A stretch of DNA of 64,000 bases from Celerinatantimonas sp046054195 (GTDB lineage Bacteria > Pseudomonadota > Gammaproteobacteria > Enterobacterales > Celerinatantimonadaceae), in NCBI RefSeq assembly GCF_046054195.1, contig NZ_JBEQCS010000005.1, forward strand, positions 124,001 to 188,000, in the 5' to 3' direction. Shown one piece after another: positions 30,861-40,004 of the stretch. Under the pieces are notes generated by a model. It ran no database searches and was not told the origin of the DNA. It was given only the letters and a program-made list of their open reading frames with translations. How positions within the stretch are numbered: the first letter of the stretch is position 1; the number at the start of each line of letters is the position of its first letter. Made by a program: the position numbers and the translations under genes.

Positions 30861-33152
30861 TTAGACTTGTTGGGCCTTTAATTTAGCGGCGCCTATCACC
30901 GCTTGGCCCAAAGATAGGCCACCATCACCACACGGATATTGCTGGGCACATATAATCTGTTTAGATTTTAAATAATATTCAAAGCGCTCGCGCAGCAACA
31001 GATTATTCATCACGCCGCCACACAACACAATCGTCTTAATGTCGCGCTCTTTGGCAACTTGAAGCGCTATGTTTGCTAAACCATGCGCTAAGCCATCATG
31101 AAATAGCCACGCTTTTTGCCAAATTGAACCCTGCACATTGAGCCAAGCCTGCCAAAAACGGGCCATATCTAAAAATTTACGAGCGCCTTTTTGCATGAGC
31201 GTAACTGGCATTGATGTTGGAACATCACTTATGCGAGTGGCTAATTGCTCTAAGCTAATCGCGGCCTGTCCTTCATAATCAAGAGTGTGAGGCGCGCAGC
31301 CAAGATAAGCAGCAGCTGCATCAAACAGCCTGCCAGCTGAGCTTGCCAGAGGCGAATTGACCTGAGCTTTAATCGCTGCACTTAAAGGTTGGACTGGGCA
31401 ATCAGCAAGCTCTTCGGGCCAGCGCTTTTGCCAATCTGGCACAAACGCCAGCCACTGCGCTAATAGATTTCGCCATGGCTGACGTGAGGCTAAATTGCCC
31501 CCAGGCAGAGCCACAGCAGGCAGCCCACCAACATGCTCAAAGCCTTGATAGTCAGCAACTAAGCACTCACCGCCCCACAAAGCGCCATCGTTGCCCATAC
31601 CTAGGCCATCAAGACAAATTCCAACCACTTTGTGAGAGGCTTTAACATGAGCCTCCGCCATCGCGGCTGCCACATGTGCATGGTGGTGATAGACCTCAAT
31701 AACCTGCGCATCGAGCTTATCTGCCAGAGCTTGCCCTATCTGATGGCTGTAGTAGCCTGGATGTGCGTCCAGCACAATCCATTGCGGATGCAGCTGATAA
31801 AGTTTCAGATAATGTTCAATCGCGCTCTGATACTGATTTTGCACCGATAATGGTGCTAAATCACCGAAATGGGCACTTAAAATCACCTCATTTTGACGAG
31901 CCAGCGCGAAGGTATTTTTAAGATCTGAGCCCATTGCCAACAATGGAGCAGATAATCGAAGCGATTCATCAATGCTGCAGCTTTGTGGCACATAACCACG
32001 GCTGCGGCGAAGCATAATCGGTTGCTGGGAAGAATCAAGCCGCAGCAGTGAGTCGTCAACCCGCGTAACAATTGCTCGATTATGTCCCAGCAAACCATCA
32101 AAAACAGAGGCTAGCTCTTTAAAAACCTGCTCATCATCAAGCATCGGCGCTTGAGCGGACAGATTTGCAGAGGTGAGCACCAAAGGCCGATTGAGAGCTC
32201 GCGAAAGCATGTGTTGCAGCGGATTTGATGGATAAATTAAACCTAGCTCATCAAGCATCGGTGCCACTAAAGAGGCAATTGGCGCATCATCTCGGCGTTT
32301 AAATAAACCGATGGGCGCAACACTTGAGGCCAGTAACTGATGCGCAGCTTCCAGTTGCTCCGCCACCACAAGCTTGGCCAGCCACTGACGATTAGGCACC
32401 ATCAGCGCAAATGGTTTACTCATCCGCCGCTTTTTCTGGCGAAGCGTTGCCAGAGCTTGCTCATTGGTGCCATCACACACCAGATGAAAACCACCTAACC
32501 CTTTCAGTAAAATAATCTTACCTTGTTGCAGCATCTCAATCGCCGCATCCAGTGGAGCCAGATTAGCAGGCAAAGAGCAATGAGAACGCCACATAAGCGT
32601 TGGCCCACAATCGGGACAAGCCGTTGATTCAGCGTGAAAACGCCGATTATCGGGCGATTGATACTCTTTTAAGCAACTCGGACACAAGGGAAATTCACGC
32701 AAGCTCGTACGCTCGCGATCATAGGGCAGCGCTTCAATTACGCTAAAACGTGGGCCACAGTGCGTGCAGGTTGTAAATGGGTAAAGGTAACGATGACTCG
32801 TTGGGTCAAAAATTTCGGTTAAACACTCAGGACACGTTGCCGCATCCGGCGCAATCGCGGTTTGACTGCCATCCAGACAACTGGCTCGAATGGAAAAATT
32901 CGGGGGTGGCTGATGCCAGTGAAAAAACTGCCACCCCACGTTTTGGATATCAGATAAAGGCGGTGCATGCATACGCAAATCCTGTGTAAAACGATGCAAG
33001 TCAGGGATAGGATAGGCTCTGATTAACACGCCAGAGCCATCGTTACACACATCCCCAGACAGTTGATACTGCTTAGCCAACTGCCAAATAAACGGGCGAA
33101 ATCCTACCCCTTGAATCGTTCCTTGAATACGAATCGCAACCGCCTGACTCAT
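30861..33152 (-). CDS. hypF: Carbamoyltransferase HypF, NiFe hydrogenase maturation
   Basis: 763 residues, normal HypF length. An N-terminal acylphosphatase domain (GTIQGVGFRPFIWQLA), two C4 zinc fingers (CPECLTE with CTHCGPRF, then CPSCLKEY with CPDCGPTL), a YrdC-like domain and a Kae1-like domain with VYHHHAHVAAAMAEAH. It converts carbamoyl phosphate to carbamoyl-AMP and passes the group to the HypE C-terminal Cys, the source of the CN ligands. Third gene of the hydN-fdhF-hypF unit, 6 bp after fdhF. Confidence 0.96.
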   Translation of the reverse strand: MSQAVAIRIQGTIQGVGFRPFIWQLAKQYQLSGDVCNDGSGVLIRAYPIPDLHRFTQDLRMHAPPLSDIQNVGWQFFHWHQPPPNFSIRASCLDGSQTAIAPDAATCPECLTEIFDPTSHRYLYPFTTCTHCGPRFSVIEALPYDRERTSLREFPLCPSCLKEYQSPDNRRFHAESTACPDCGPTLMWRSHCSLPANLAPLDAAIEMLQQGKIILLKGLGGFHLVCDGTNEQALATLRQKKRRMSKPFALMVPNRQWLAKLVVAEQLEAAHQLLASSVAPIGLFKRRDDAPIASLVAPMLDELGLIYPSNPLQHMLSRALNRPLVLTSANLSAQAPMLDDEQVFKELASVFDGLLGHNRAIVTRVDDSLLRLDSSQQPIMLRRSRGYVPQSCSIDESLRLSAPLLAMGSDLKNTFALARQNEVILSAHFGDLAPLSVQNQYQSAIEHYLKLYQLHPQWIVLDAHPGYYSHQIGQALADKLDAQVIEVYHHHAHVAAAMAEAHVKASHKVVGICLDGLGMGNDGALWGGECLVADYQGFEHVGGLPAVALPGGNLASRQPWRNLLAQWLAFVPDWQKRWPEELADCPVQPLSAAIKAQVNSPLASSAGRLFDAAAAYLGCAPHTLDYEGQAAISLEQLATRISDVPTSMPVTLMQKGARKFLDMARFWQAWLNVQGSIWQKAWLFHDGLAHGLANIALQVAKERDIKTIVLCGGVMNNLLLRERFEYYLKSKQIICAQQYPCGDGGLSLGQAVIGAAKLKAQQV

Positions 33153-33158
33153 ACCAAT

Positions 33159-35321
33159 TTAAGCACCAACAGCTTGATCGACTGCATTACGAAGCCGTGC
33201 TTTTAACTCGCTGTAGACTTGCGCTGTATGATTTTCAGCCCAAACCTGATCGTCAATGGCACTAACTTTCACCGCACAGTATTTCGTTTCAGGTGTTTTT
33301 GAAGTTGGGTCTAGATTATCTTGAGTCAACTCGTTACAAGCACCAATCCACCACTGGTAAGTCATATAGACAGCACCTTTGTTGATGCGGTCATTGTAAT
33401 TGGCGCGGGTAATCACTTTACCGCGAGCCGATTCAACCCAAACTAACTGCTGATCAACAACTCCTAGTTTGACTGCATCTTCAGGATTAATCTGCACAAA
33501 TCCAGGTTCATCCGCCAAAGTACGCAAAGCAGCACAGTTACCACTCATTGACCGGCACGAGTAATGGCCAACTTCACGCACGGTACATAATACCAGTGGG
33601 AAATCTTTGCTTGGCCGTTCAGCTGGGCCGCGCCATTGCGTTGCGAACAACTGCGCTTTATGGCTTGGAGTGGAGAACTGGTTATCTCTATACAAGAATG
33701 GTGTTCCAGGATGATCCAGTGTTGTACATGGCCACTGAACGTGTCCTAAACCTTCCATTTTTTCGTAAGTTGCACCGTAGTACAGTGGGCAAAGCTCACG
33801 CAATTCATCCCAAATCTGTTTGTTGTCGTCATAGTGCATTGGATAACCCATTTCGGTGGCGATCAATGAAATGATTTCCCAGTCACGTTTGACGTTATAT
33901 TTAGGTTCGATGGCTTTTTCAAAGCGTTGGAAGCCACGGTCAGCACAAGTAAAGACACCACCGTGTTCACCCCATGAGGTTGCTGGCAGTAAAACATCGG
34001 CTTGAGCGGCGGTTTTGGTCATAAAGATATCCTGAACAACCAAGAAATCGAGCGCTTCAATCCCTTTACGAACCAACCCTAAGTCAGCTTCAGTCTGCAG
34101 CGGATCTTCACCCATGATGTAATACGCTTTGACTTTACCTTCAAGAGCCAAATGAGGCACCTGAGTAATACGAACACCGACTTCTTTATCCATTTTTTCA
34201 GGGTCGATATTCCAAGCTTTCGCAAATTTTTCACGAACGGCAGGGTCAGTCACTTTTTGATAGCCTGGGAACAAATCAGGCAGAACGCCCATGTCACAGC
34301 CACCTTGCACGTTATTCTGGCCACGAACAGGAGCTACCCCTGCGCCTTCTCGGCCAAGGTTACCAGTTAATGCAGCAACAGTTGAAAGGCCTTTAACCAC
34401 TTCGGTACCTTGACCGAACTGAGTCACGCCCATCCCCCACATAATGACCGCAGATGGCGCAGCGGCATAAGTGCGCATAGCTTGGCGAACATCACCTGCT
34501 GGCACACCAGTAATCTCTTCGACCTGCTCTGGCGCGTAATCTTTTACGACGTCCCAAAGTTTTTCATACCCTTCGGTATATTTGGCAACGTATTCTTTAT
34601 CGTAAAGATTTTCTTCAATCAAGGTGTGAATGAAGGCGTTAACCAGCGCCATATTTGAGCCGTTATGCAGTTGCAGATGTTGATCGGCAATACGGGCTGT
34701 TTCAATTTTACGAGGGTCACAAACAATGATTTTAGCGCCGTTTTCACGAGCTTTAACCACGCGTCGCGCCACAATTGGGTGTGAATCAGCGCAGTTATAA
34801 CCGAAAACTAGCAAACAGTTTGATTTTTCAATCCCTGAGATTGAAATACTCATCGCACCGTTACCTAACGTTTCGCGAAGACCCGCCACTGATGGACCAT
34901 GGCAAACACGAGCACAGCAGTCTACGTTGTTTGAACCAATCACCGCACGGGCAAATTTTTGCATCACGAAGTTAGTTTCGTTACCAGTACCACGCGATGA
35001 ACCAGTGGTCATAATCGAGCGAGGACCATATTGCTCTTTAATTTCGCTTAAGCGCTTAGCAGTATATTTAATCGCTTCGTCCCAGCTCACCACTTCAAAT
35101 GGTTCGCCGCGTTTACGCCGGATCATTGGTTCGCGAATACGAGGAGTTAATAATTTAGTATCGTTTAAGAAATCCCAGCCGTAATAGCCTTTTAGGCATA
35201 GTTCGTTTTGGTTTGTAGCACCATCAGCCCCTTCGGCACGAATGATTTTGCCATCTTCAACGACCAGATTTAATTTACAGCCAGCCCCGCAATAAGGACA
35301 TACAGTAGTTACTTTTTTCAT
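33159..35321 (-). CDS. fdhF: Formate dehydrogenase H, cysteine form
   Basis: 720 residues, about 5 longer than E. coli FdhF and colinear with it. An N-terminal [4Fe-4S] motif (CPYCGAGC and the distal CLKGYYGWDF), a bis-MGD binding core, and the catalytic His141 and Arg region are conserved. The Mo ligand at position 140 is Cys (TGC at 34904-34902) in CCARVCHGPSVAG, where E. coli has selenocysteine, so no SECIS is needed. It oxidises formate to CO2 and passes electrons to the ferredoxin-like partner. CAGGA precedes the start, 17 bp after hydN. Confidence 0.96.
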   Translation of the reverse strand: MKKVTTVCPYCGAGCKLNLVVEDGKIIRAEGADGATNQNELCLKGYYGWDFLNDTKLLTPRIREPMIRRKRGEPFEVVSWDEAIKYTAKRLSEIKEQYGPRSIMTTGSSRGTGNETNFVMQKFARAVIGSNNVDCCARVCHGPSVAGLRETLGNGAMSISISGIEKSNCLLVFGYNCADSHPIVARRVVKARENGAKIIVCDPRKIETARIADQHLQLHNGSNMALVNAFIHTLIEENLYDKEYVAKYTEGYEKLWDVVKDYAPEQVEEITGVPAGDVRQAMRTYAAAPSAVIMWGMGVTQFGQGTEVVKGLSTVAALTGNLGREGAGVAPVRGQNNVQGGCDMGVLPDLFPGYQKVTDPAVREKFAKAWNIDPEKMDKEVGVRITQVPHLALEGKVKAYYIMGEDPLQTEADLGLVRKGIEALDFLVVQDIFMTKTAAQADVLLPATSWGEHGGVFTCADRGFQRFEKAIEPKYNVKRDWEIISLIATEMGYPMHYDDNKQIWDELRELCPLYYGATYEKMEGLGHVQWPCTTLDHPGTPFLYRDNQFSTPSHKAQLFATQWRGPAERPSKDFPLVLCTVREVGHYSCRSMSGNCAALRTLADEPGFVQINPEDAVKLGVVDQQLVWVESARGKVITRANYNDRINKGAVYMTYQWWIGACNELTQDNLDPTSKTPETKYCAVKVSAIDDQVWAENHTAQVYSELKARLRNAVDQAVGA

Positions 35322-35338
35322 CTTTAAATCCTGGAATC

Positions 35339-35881
35339 TTAGAAAATTGAGGCGCTGGCATCGAGTGCGGCGCGGCGACGTTTTTCAGCATTCATTTTGG
35401 CCAGTTCACTACGGTCGACACACCGCAGAGCTTTGGTCGGACAGACGCTGACACACGATGGGCCTTCAGGTTTGTCATAACACAGGTCACATTTATTGGC
35501 TTCGGCTTTTTCGACAACCACATTCACTGCCGCTCCGGTATTACGAACGACCGGATGAGTGACCACTTCCATTGCGCCATAAGGGCAAGCCACAACACAG
35601 GTTTTACAGCCGATGCAACGATCTTGTAAGACGTGAACAAAATCACCTTCGCGACGAATCGCCCCGTTAGGGCAAACATTCGCGCAAGGAGCATCTTCGC
35701 ACTGGTGGCATAATGTGGCAGTGCTGATATTGCCACCTTTGATAACTCGAATTCGTGGGGTGAAATTAATTGGATCAACTTCGGTTACATCGCCGTGAGC
35801 ATCGTGAGCCACGACACAGGCTACCTCACAAGTCCGACAGCCGATGCATTTATTTGCATCCGCCAAAATAAAACGATTCAT
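35339..35881 (-). CDS. hydN: Ferredoxin-like electron transfer protein HydN
   Basis: 180 residues from ATG 35881 (MNRFILADANKCIGCRTCE), preferred over an upstream GTG/ATG because GGGAG lies 5 nt before it. Four Cys clusters bind [4Fe-4S] centres: CIGCRTCEVAC, CHQCEDAPCANVC, CIGCKTCVVAC and CDLCYDKPEGPSCVSVC. It is closest to HydN, which works with FdhF and hydrogenase maturation, rather than HycB. First gene of a unit under its own sigma-54 promoter. Confidence 0.93.
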   Translation of the reverse strand: MNRFILADANKCIGCRTCEVACVVAHDAHGDVTEVDPINFTPRIRVIKGGNISTATLCHQCEDAPCANVCPNGAIRREGDFVHVLQDRCIGCKTCVVACPYGAMEVVTHPVVRNTGAAVNVVVEKAEANKCDLCYDKPEGPSCVSVCPTKALRCVDRSELAKMNAEKRRRAALDASASIF

Positions 35882-35937
35882 GAGCACTCCCATTGTTAGT
35901 ATTCGGTATAAAACGCCTGGATACCGCTATTTTGTAT

Positions 35938-35955
35938 TTGCTATACATAATCCAA
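35938..35955 (-). promoter_or_regulatory. Candidate sigma-54 promoter for hydN-fdhF-hypF
   Basis: Minus-strand TTGGATTATGTATAGCAA keeps the invariant GG and GC with the exact 10-base spacing of -24/-12 elements, though other positions are degenerate. It lies about 57 bp before the hydN ATG, and the FhlA-like palindrome lies about 90-100 bp further upstream, the usual enhancer distance. Confidence 0.6.
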
Positions 35956-36025
35956 GCCAATTTATTTTTTATATATATTTCAATAAATTAACTAAAAATA
36001 ATGAAATAAAAATTGCCTAATTTCT

Positions 36026-36059
36026 CGTCATTTCGACACAAATGACGAAGGTGACGAAG
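36026..36059 (-). promoter_or_regulatory. FhlA-like enhancer site
   Basis: CGTCATTT (36026-36033) and AAATGACG (36040-36047) are inverted around CGACAC. The core CATTTCGACACAAATG (36029-36044) matches 12 of 16 positions of the E. coli FhlA site CATTTCGTACGAAATG. A direct repeat TGACGAAG (36043-36050, 36052-36059) extends it. It could also fold as a weak terminator hairpin for hycI, which ends at 36061. Confidence 0.6.
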
Positions 36060-36060
36060 C

Positions 36061-36555
36061 TCATAAACAAGACTCGTCAGCCATTTCATCGATAAGCGGA
36101 GGCAGTTGCCGCCAGAGTTCTTTGGCGTCATTAAGCAATTGCGCCAGCTGGACACTGGCATCTTTGACCGCCTCAGTCATGGGATAGCAAAATCCGACGA
36201 TGTCAGGTTGAATGCCAATCATCACCACTTCGCCCACCGCTTCTTTTAGATCATCGATGAGAAAATTAAGCGGCATACTGTGGGTACTCATCAGCATCAT
36301 TTCACCAATCATATCCGGGTCAATCTGACGAATGGCGCCAGGCTGCAAGCCCATTTCAGTAGCATCGACAATCACTAAGGTTTTAGGCGCGCATTGTCGA
36401 ATCGCCGCGCTTTCACCTTCAGGGAAACTGCCACCGACATAAACCTGCCAATCGCTATTGCGCTCGTTCAACATATTGGCAACCAGCACACCAGCCCCGT
36501 CATCGCCCATCATGTCGTTACCGACACATAAAATTGCTTTGGTTGCGTTAGTCAT
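36061..36555 (-). CDS. hycI: Hydrogenase maturation endopeptidase HycI
   Basis: 164 residues from ATG 36555, chosen for GGAGG 5 nt before it; overlaps hyfJ by 8 bp. M52 peptidase hallmarks are CVGNDMMGDDGAGVLVA (Asp metal/nickel ligand), IVDATEMGLQPG and STHSMPLNFLID with the His. It is close to E. coli HycI, which cuts the C-terminal tail from HycE after nickel insertion; here its substrate must be HyfG. Last gene of the hyf operon. E. coli hyf lacks its own protease, so this locus combines hyf and hyc traits. Confidence 0.94.
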   Translation of the reverse strand: MTNATKAILCVGNDMMGDDGAGVLVANMLNERNSDWQVYVGGSFPEGESAAIRQCAPKTLVIVDATEMGLQPGAIRQIDPDMIGEMMLMSTHSMPLNFLIDDLKEAVGEVVMIGIQPDIVGFCYPMTEAVKDASVQLAQLLNDAKELWRQLPPLIDEMADESCL

Positions 36556-36952
36556 TAAGCCTCCGGACAATTAAGTGAATGGCTTTTTCTTGTTGGATCA
36601 TCTCAAGCAATTGCATGAGTTGATCGCGCCAACTTAGAAACCGAGCCTCACAATCTTCATTCATGGCGCTCAGTGCCTTGGCCAACATCACCACATGAGA
36701 CGCATCGATAATAATTTCGCCGTATTTTGGCAACCCTGCTAATTTGGCGTGTGCATGGGGCTCTTCAATGAGCGCAAGCCAGCGCTGATAATCGTCATAA
36801 TCACAGCTAAATTCAGGCTCAAAGCAGTCAATAACCCCGAGATGATGGCCAATTGCTAGCCCGTAATAGACCAGTTGCTGGCTTTGTGCCGGGCTTTGCT
36901 TTTCGTCGATAAATTTGCGGCGCAGAGCAAAAAAAGTCACCGTTTCACTCAT
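36548..36952 (-). CDS. hyfJ: Hydrogenase assembly protein HyfJ/HycH
   Basis: 134 residues, near HyfJ (137). Contains the family segment VYYGLAIGHHLGVIDCFEP and LPKYGEIIIDASHVVMLA. A non-structural protein needed for converting the large subunit precursor during FHL assembly. Overlaps hyfI by ATGA. Confidence 0.88.
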   Translation of the reverse strand: MSETVTFFALRRKFIDEKQSPAQSQQLVYYGLAIGHHLGVIDCFEPEFSCDYDDYQRWLALIEEPHAHAKLAGLPKYGEIIIDASHVVMLAKALSAMNEDCEARFLSWRDQLMQLLEMIQQEKAIHLIVRRLND

Positions 36953-37719
36953 GCTCGAATCTCATCGGTTAATTGTGCCAGCTGGGTCATAATTTCAGTT
37001 AAGCGAGGGTCATCACGCTCTTGCAAAAAGTGATTAAGCGCTTGGCTTGACTGCGGTTTCACCAATAGTGCTAAAAACTCATCAGCAATTTGATGACCAT
37101 AGCGATAACCGGCTAGAGCTCGCGCTTTGCGCTCAATAGCAACGCGCAGGCTTGGCGCAACTTTAGGGTGACGAAGCTCGGCAGGTTTGACGTCATTTAG
37201 GGACGCATCGCGAGCATGAATTTTCTGATCCAATAAACCCAGCGCCATGGCTAAACCATATAAAGTGGCAGCCGGGGTTGGTGGGCAACCTGGAATATAC
37301 ACATCAACGGGTAAAATTTTATCGGTGCCGCCCCAAACGCAATAAAGATCGTGAAAGATGCCGCCGCTATTACCACAGGCGCCATAAGAAACCACAATTT
37401 TAGGATCCGGCGCTGAATCATAAGCAAGCAGTGCGGGCACTCGCATTGAGCGTGTTACCGCCCCTGTATAGAGTAAGATATCCGCATGCCTTGGCGAGGG
37501 AACGACTTTAATGCCAAAGCGCTCAGCGTCAAACAGTGGCGAAATGGAAGCAAAAATTTCAATTTCGCAGGCGTTACAACCACCGCAATCGACGCGATAA
37601 ACATAAGCAGAACGCCCAATCTGGTTGAGCAATGTGCGTTTCATCTGGGCAACGGTTTCATCAATACTGACCGGGATAGGTTGTCCCTGACTATCACGAG
37701 GTCCAATCAGTTCACTCAT
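36949..37719 (-). CDS. hyfI: Hydrogenase-4 small subunit HyfI (NuoB-like)
   Basis: 256 residues. Cys ligands of one [4Fe-4S] cluster are visible as CGGCNACEIE, GACGNSGG and PGCPPTP, as in HycG/NuoB. It forms the proximal electron relay to the NiFe site in HyfG. The C-terminus (about 160-256) is longer than NuoB and helical, as in HyfI (252). Overlaps hyfH by ATGA. Confidence 0.95.
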   Translation of the reverse strand: MSELIGPRDSQGQPIPVSIDETVAQMKRTLLNQIGRSAYVYRVDCGGCNACEIEIFASISPLFDAERFGIKVVPSPRHADILLYTGAVTRSMRVPALLAYDSAPDPKIVVSYGACGNSGGIFHDLYCVWGGTDKILPVDVYIPGCPPTPAATLYGLAMALGLLDQKIHARDASLNDVKPAELRHPKVAPSLRVAIERKARALAGYRYGHQIADEFLALLVKPQSSQALNHFLQERDDPRLTEIMTQLAQLTDEIRA

Positions 37720-38264
37720 GCTTTTACCTCCCGTAATAATCGGCTAATCTGCACCCGCTGCGACTGTGTGACATTGTGTTTTCGTTTGCACTCTGGGCAG
37801 GTATAAAGCTGGTCTATCAGCGTTTGTTCATCAGTGTATTGACCACTTTGCAATAACACTTCTTTGGCATATTCCAACTCTTTGGTCACCGCAAAAGGTT
37901 TGCCACATTCACGACAATGCTGAATTGGAAAGTCCGCTTTCATGTATAAGTCGTCTTTATTCCAAGCAGCAAGCTGCACCTCTTGCCCCAATTCAATGGC
38001 TCCTGTTGGGCAAACCTCTTCACAGCGCGCACAGAAAATGCAGCGGCCTAAAAATAACGACCAGTGCTGGGTATCGGTGGCCACATCGGTTTTGATTGAC
38101 AGGGCATTCGCCGGACATGCGTTCACACACGCGCCACAGGCGATACACTGAGAACTGTCGTGTTCAGGTTTGCCACGAAAGTTTTTATCAACATCCGGCG
38201 GTGTCAGAGGATCGGTTCCAGTAACGACCCCGGTTTTTAGTGCTTTTTTAAAAAATTTCAGCAT
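37716..38264 (-). CDS. hyfH: Hydrogenase-4 Fe-S subunit HyfH (NuoI-like)
   Basis: 182 residues (E. coli HyfH 181). Two [4Fe-4S] motifs: CIACGACVNACPANA and CIFCARCEEVCPTGA. A C-terminal Cys set (CRECGKPF, CPECKRKHN) may bind zinc, as in HycF/HyfH. It links the formate dehydrogenase arm to HyfI. Confidence 0.95.
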   Translation of the reverse strand: MLKFFKKALKTGVVTGTDPLTPPDVDKNFRGKPEHDSSQCIACGACVNACPANALSIKTDVATDTQHWSLFLGRCIFCARCEEVCPTGAIELGQEVQLAAWNKDDLYMKADFPIQHCRECGKPFAVTKELEYAKEVLLQSGQYTDEQTLIDQLYTCPECKRKHNVTQSQRVQISRLLREVKA

Positions 38265-38282
38265 GATTTACTCTCCGGTCCC

Positions 38283-40004
38283 CTATTTCAGCGGTGAATT
38301 TTTACGTTCAATGCCATAGCGTTCGACCTCTTTATAAGAAACCGTTTTACTACGCCGTTTATTCACATCGATAAAGGTCACCCGGTCAGTACATGAATAA
38401 CAAGGATCAAGGCTACCAATAATCAGCGGAGCATCTGAGACCGTGTTTCCGCGCAACATGTATCGCAAAGTTGGCCAGTTCGCATAGGTAGCGGCGCGGC
38501 ATCGCCAGCGATAAAGTTTTTGGTTATCACCCGTCATGCTCCAATGGATATCATCGCCACGTGGCGCTTCGCAAAATCCCAACGCAAATTTATGCGGCTG
38601 ATAAGTGAAGCCTTCGACCATCAGCGGTCCCTGCGGCAGGTTATCTAAGCCATAATCAATCAGATTAAGTGCGGTGAAGACTTCGTTAATACGCACTAAC
38701 AGACGCGACATCACATCGCAGCCCTGTTCAGAGTGAACAACCATTGGCATCAAATCATATCCTGCAAATGGATGGTCACTGCGGGTATCACGCGCATGGC
38801 CACTGGCGCGAACCATTGGCCCAACATTACTAAAATCACGAGCGATTTGCGGATCCAAACGACCAACGCCGACCCCACGTTGTTCCATATTTGGTGTGCT
38901 CATCATGATATCCAGTAGATCTTTCACTTCCCGGCGCATCTGCTGCGCAAGTTTGCGAGTCGCGATGATGTCATCTTTGAGCATATCGCGGCGAATACCG
39001 CCGATGAGGTTCAACCCATAAGTTTTACGGGCACCCGTTAAAATTTCCGCCATCTTCATCGATTTTTCACGAACTCGGAAAAACTGCATAAAGCCAGAGT
39101 CAAAACCGGTAAAGTGGCAAGCCAAACCCAGGTTCAGTAGGTGGCTATGGAGCCGTTCAATCTCTAGTAAAATCGAGCGGATCATTCGAGCCCTATCTGG
39201 CACCACAATGCCCATCGCATTTTCTACCGAAGTGGTATAAGCCGTACTGTGGGCAAACCCACAGATCCCACATACGCGGTCGGCAAGGAAGGTTACCTCG
39301 TTATAGCCCATGCGAGTTTCGGCCAGTTTTTCCATGCCTCGATGTACATAAAATAACCGGTAATCCGCATCAACTATCTGTTCTCCATCAACAAATAAGC
39401 GAAAATGTCCCGGTTCGTCAGAAGTGACGTGCAGCGGCCCAATCGGCACCACTCGGTTACTGGCATCGCCCAGTTCATTGTCAAAAGGATAAGTTTCGCG
39501 ATCAGTAGTTGGTGCTGGGCGTTGGCGATAATCCATGCTGTCTTTGCGCAGCGGATAGAGATCTTCTGGCCAGTCATCGGGCAGCACTAAGCGGCGTTCA
39601 TCAGGCAATCCGACAGGGATCATGCCGTACATATCACGGACTTCACGCTCCCCCCAAACAGCTGCCGGAACTTTTGGGGTCACCGATGGAAATTCTGGAA
39701 CATCACCGTTAACCAACACCTTAATGGTGACCCAACATTTTTCGCCCTGCTCCATCGATAACACGTAATAAAGGCCGTAATGCCCATTGAGTTTACGCTC
39801 ATCGTTACCAAACAGGACCGACAGCCAGCCACCAAGCTGGTAGTAAACATATTCGACGACATCTGGCAGCGCATTGAGTTTGACCGTGATGGTCAACTGG
39901 TCAGCGGTCTGCCATTCACTGGCTAACACAGCATTTGGAAATTTTTCACTGACTTTTGCCAGATACTGTGCACCTTTTGTGCTTTGAGAAAATTGATCAG
40001 TCAC
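38283..40004 (-). CDS. hyfG: Hydrogenase-4 NiFe large subunit HyfG
   Basis: 573 residues: an N-terminal NuoC-like domain (about 1-170) fused to a NuoD/HycE-like catalytic domain. NiFe ligand motifs are DRVCGICGFAHS and DPCYSCTDR. The precursor ends in a 32-residue tail after that Arg (VTFIDVNKRRSK to ERKNSPLK), the same length as the HycE tail, to be cut by HycI. GTG start with GGAG 7 nt before it, overlapping hyfF by 8 bp. Catalyses H+ reduction to H2. Confidence 0.97.
   Translation of the reverse strand: MTDQFSQSTKGAQYLAKVSEKFPNAVLASEWQTADQLTITVKLNALPDVVEYVYYQLGGWLSVLFGNDERKLNGHYGLYYVLSMEQGEKCWVTIKVLVNGDVPEFPSVTPKVPAAVWGEREVRDMYGMIPVGLPDERRLVLPDDWPEDLYPLRKDSMDYRQRPAPTTDRETYPFDNELGDASNRVVPIGPLHVTSDEPGHFRLFVDGEQIVDADYRLFYVHRGMEKLAETRMGYNEVTFLADRVCGICGFAHSTAYTTSVENAMGIVVPDRARMIRSILLEIERLHSHLLNLGLACHFTGFDSGFMQFFRVREKSMKMAEILTGARKTYGLNLIGGIRRDMLKDDIIATRKLAQQMRREVKDLLDIMMSTPNMEQRGVGVGRLDPQIARDFSNVGPMVRASGHARDTRSDHPFAGYDLMPMVVHSEQGCDVMSRLLVRINEVFTALNLIDYGLDNLPQGPLMVEGFTYQPHKFALGFCEAPRGDDIHWSMTGDNQKLYRWRCRAATYANWPTLRYMLRGNTVSDAPLIIGSLDPCYSCTDRVTFIDVNKRRSKTVSYKEVERYGIERKNSPLK

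Noticed and set aside
33159..35321. Possible UGA selenocysteine codon in fdhF
   Set aside because: The codon at position 140 is TGC, and no in-frame TGA interrupts the gene.
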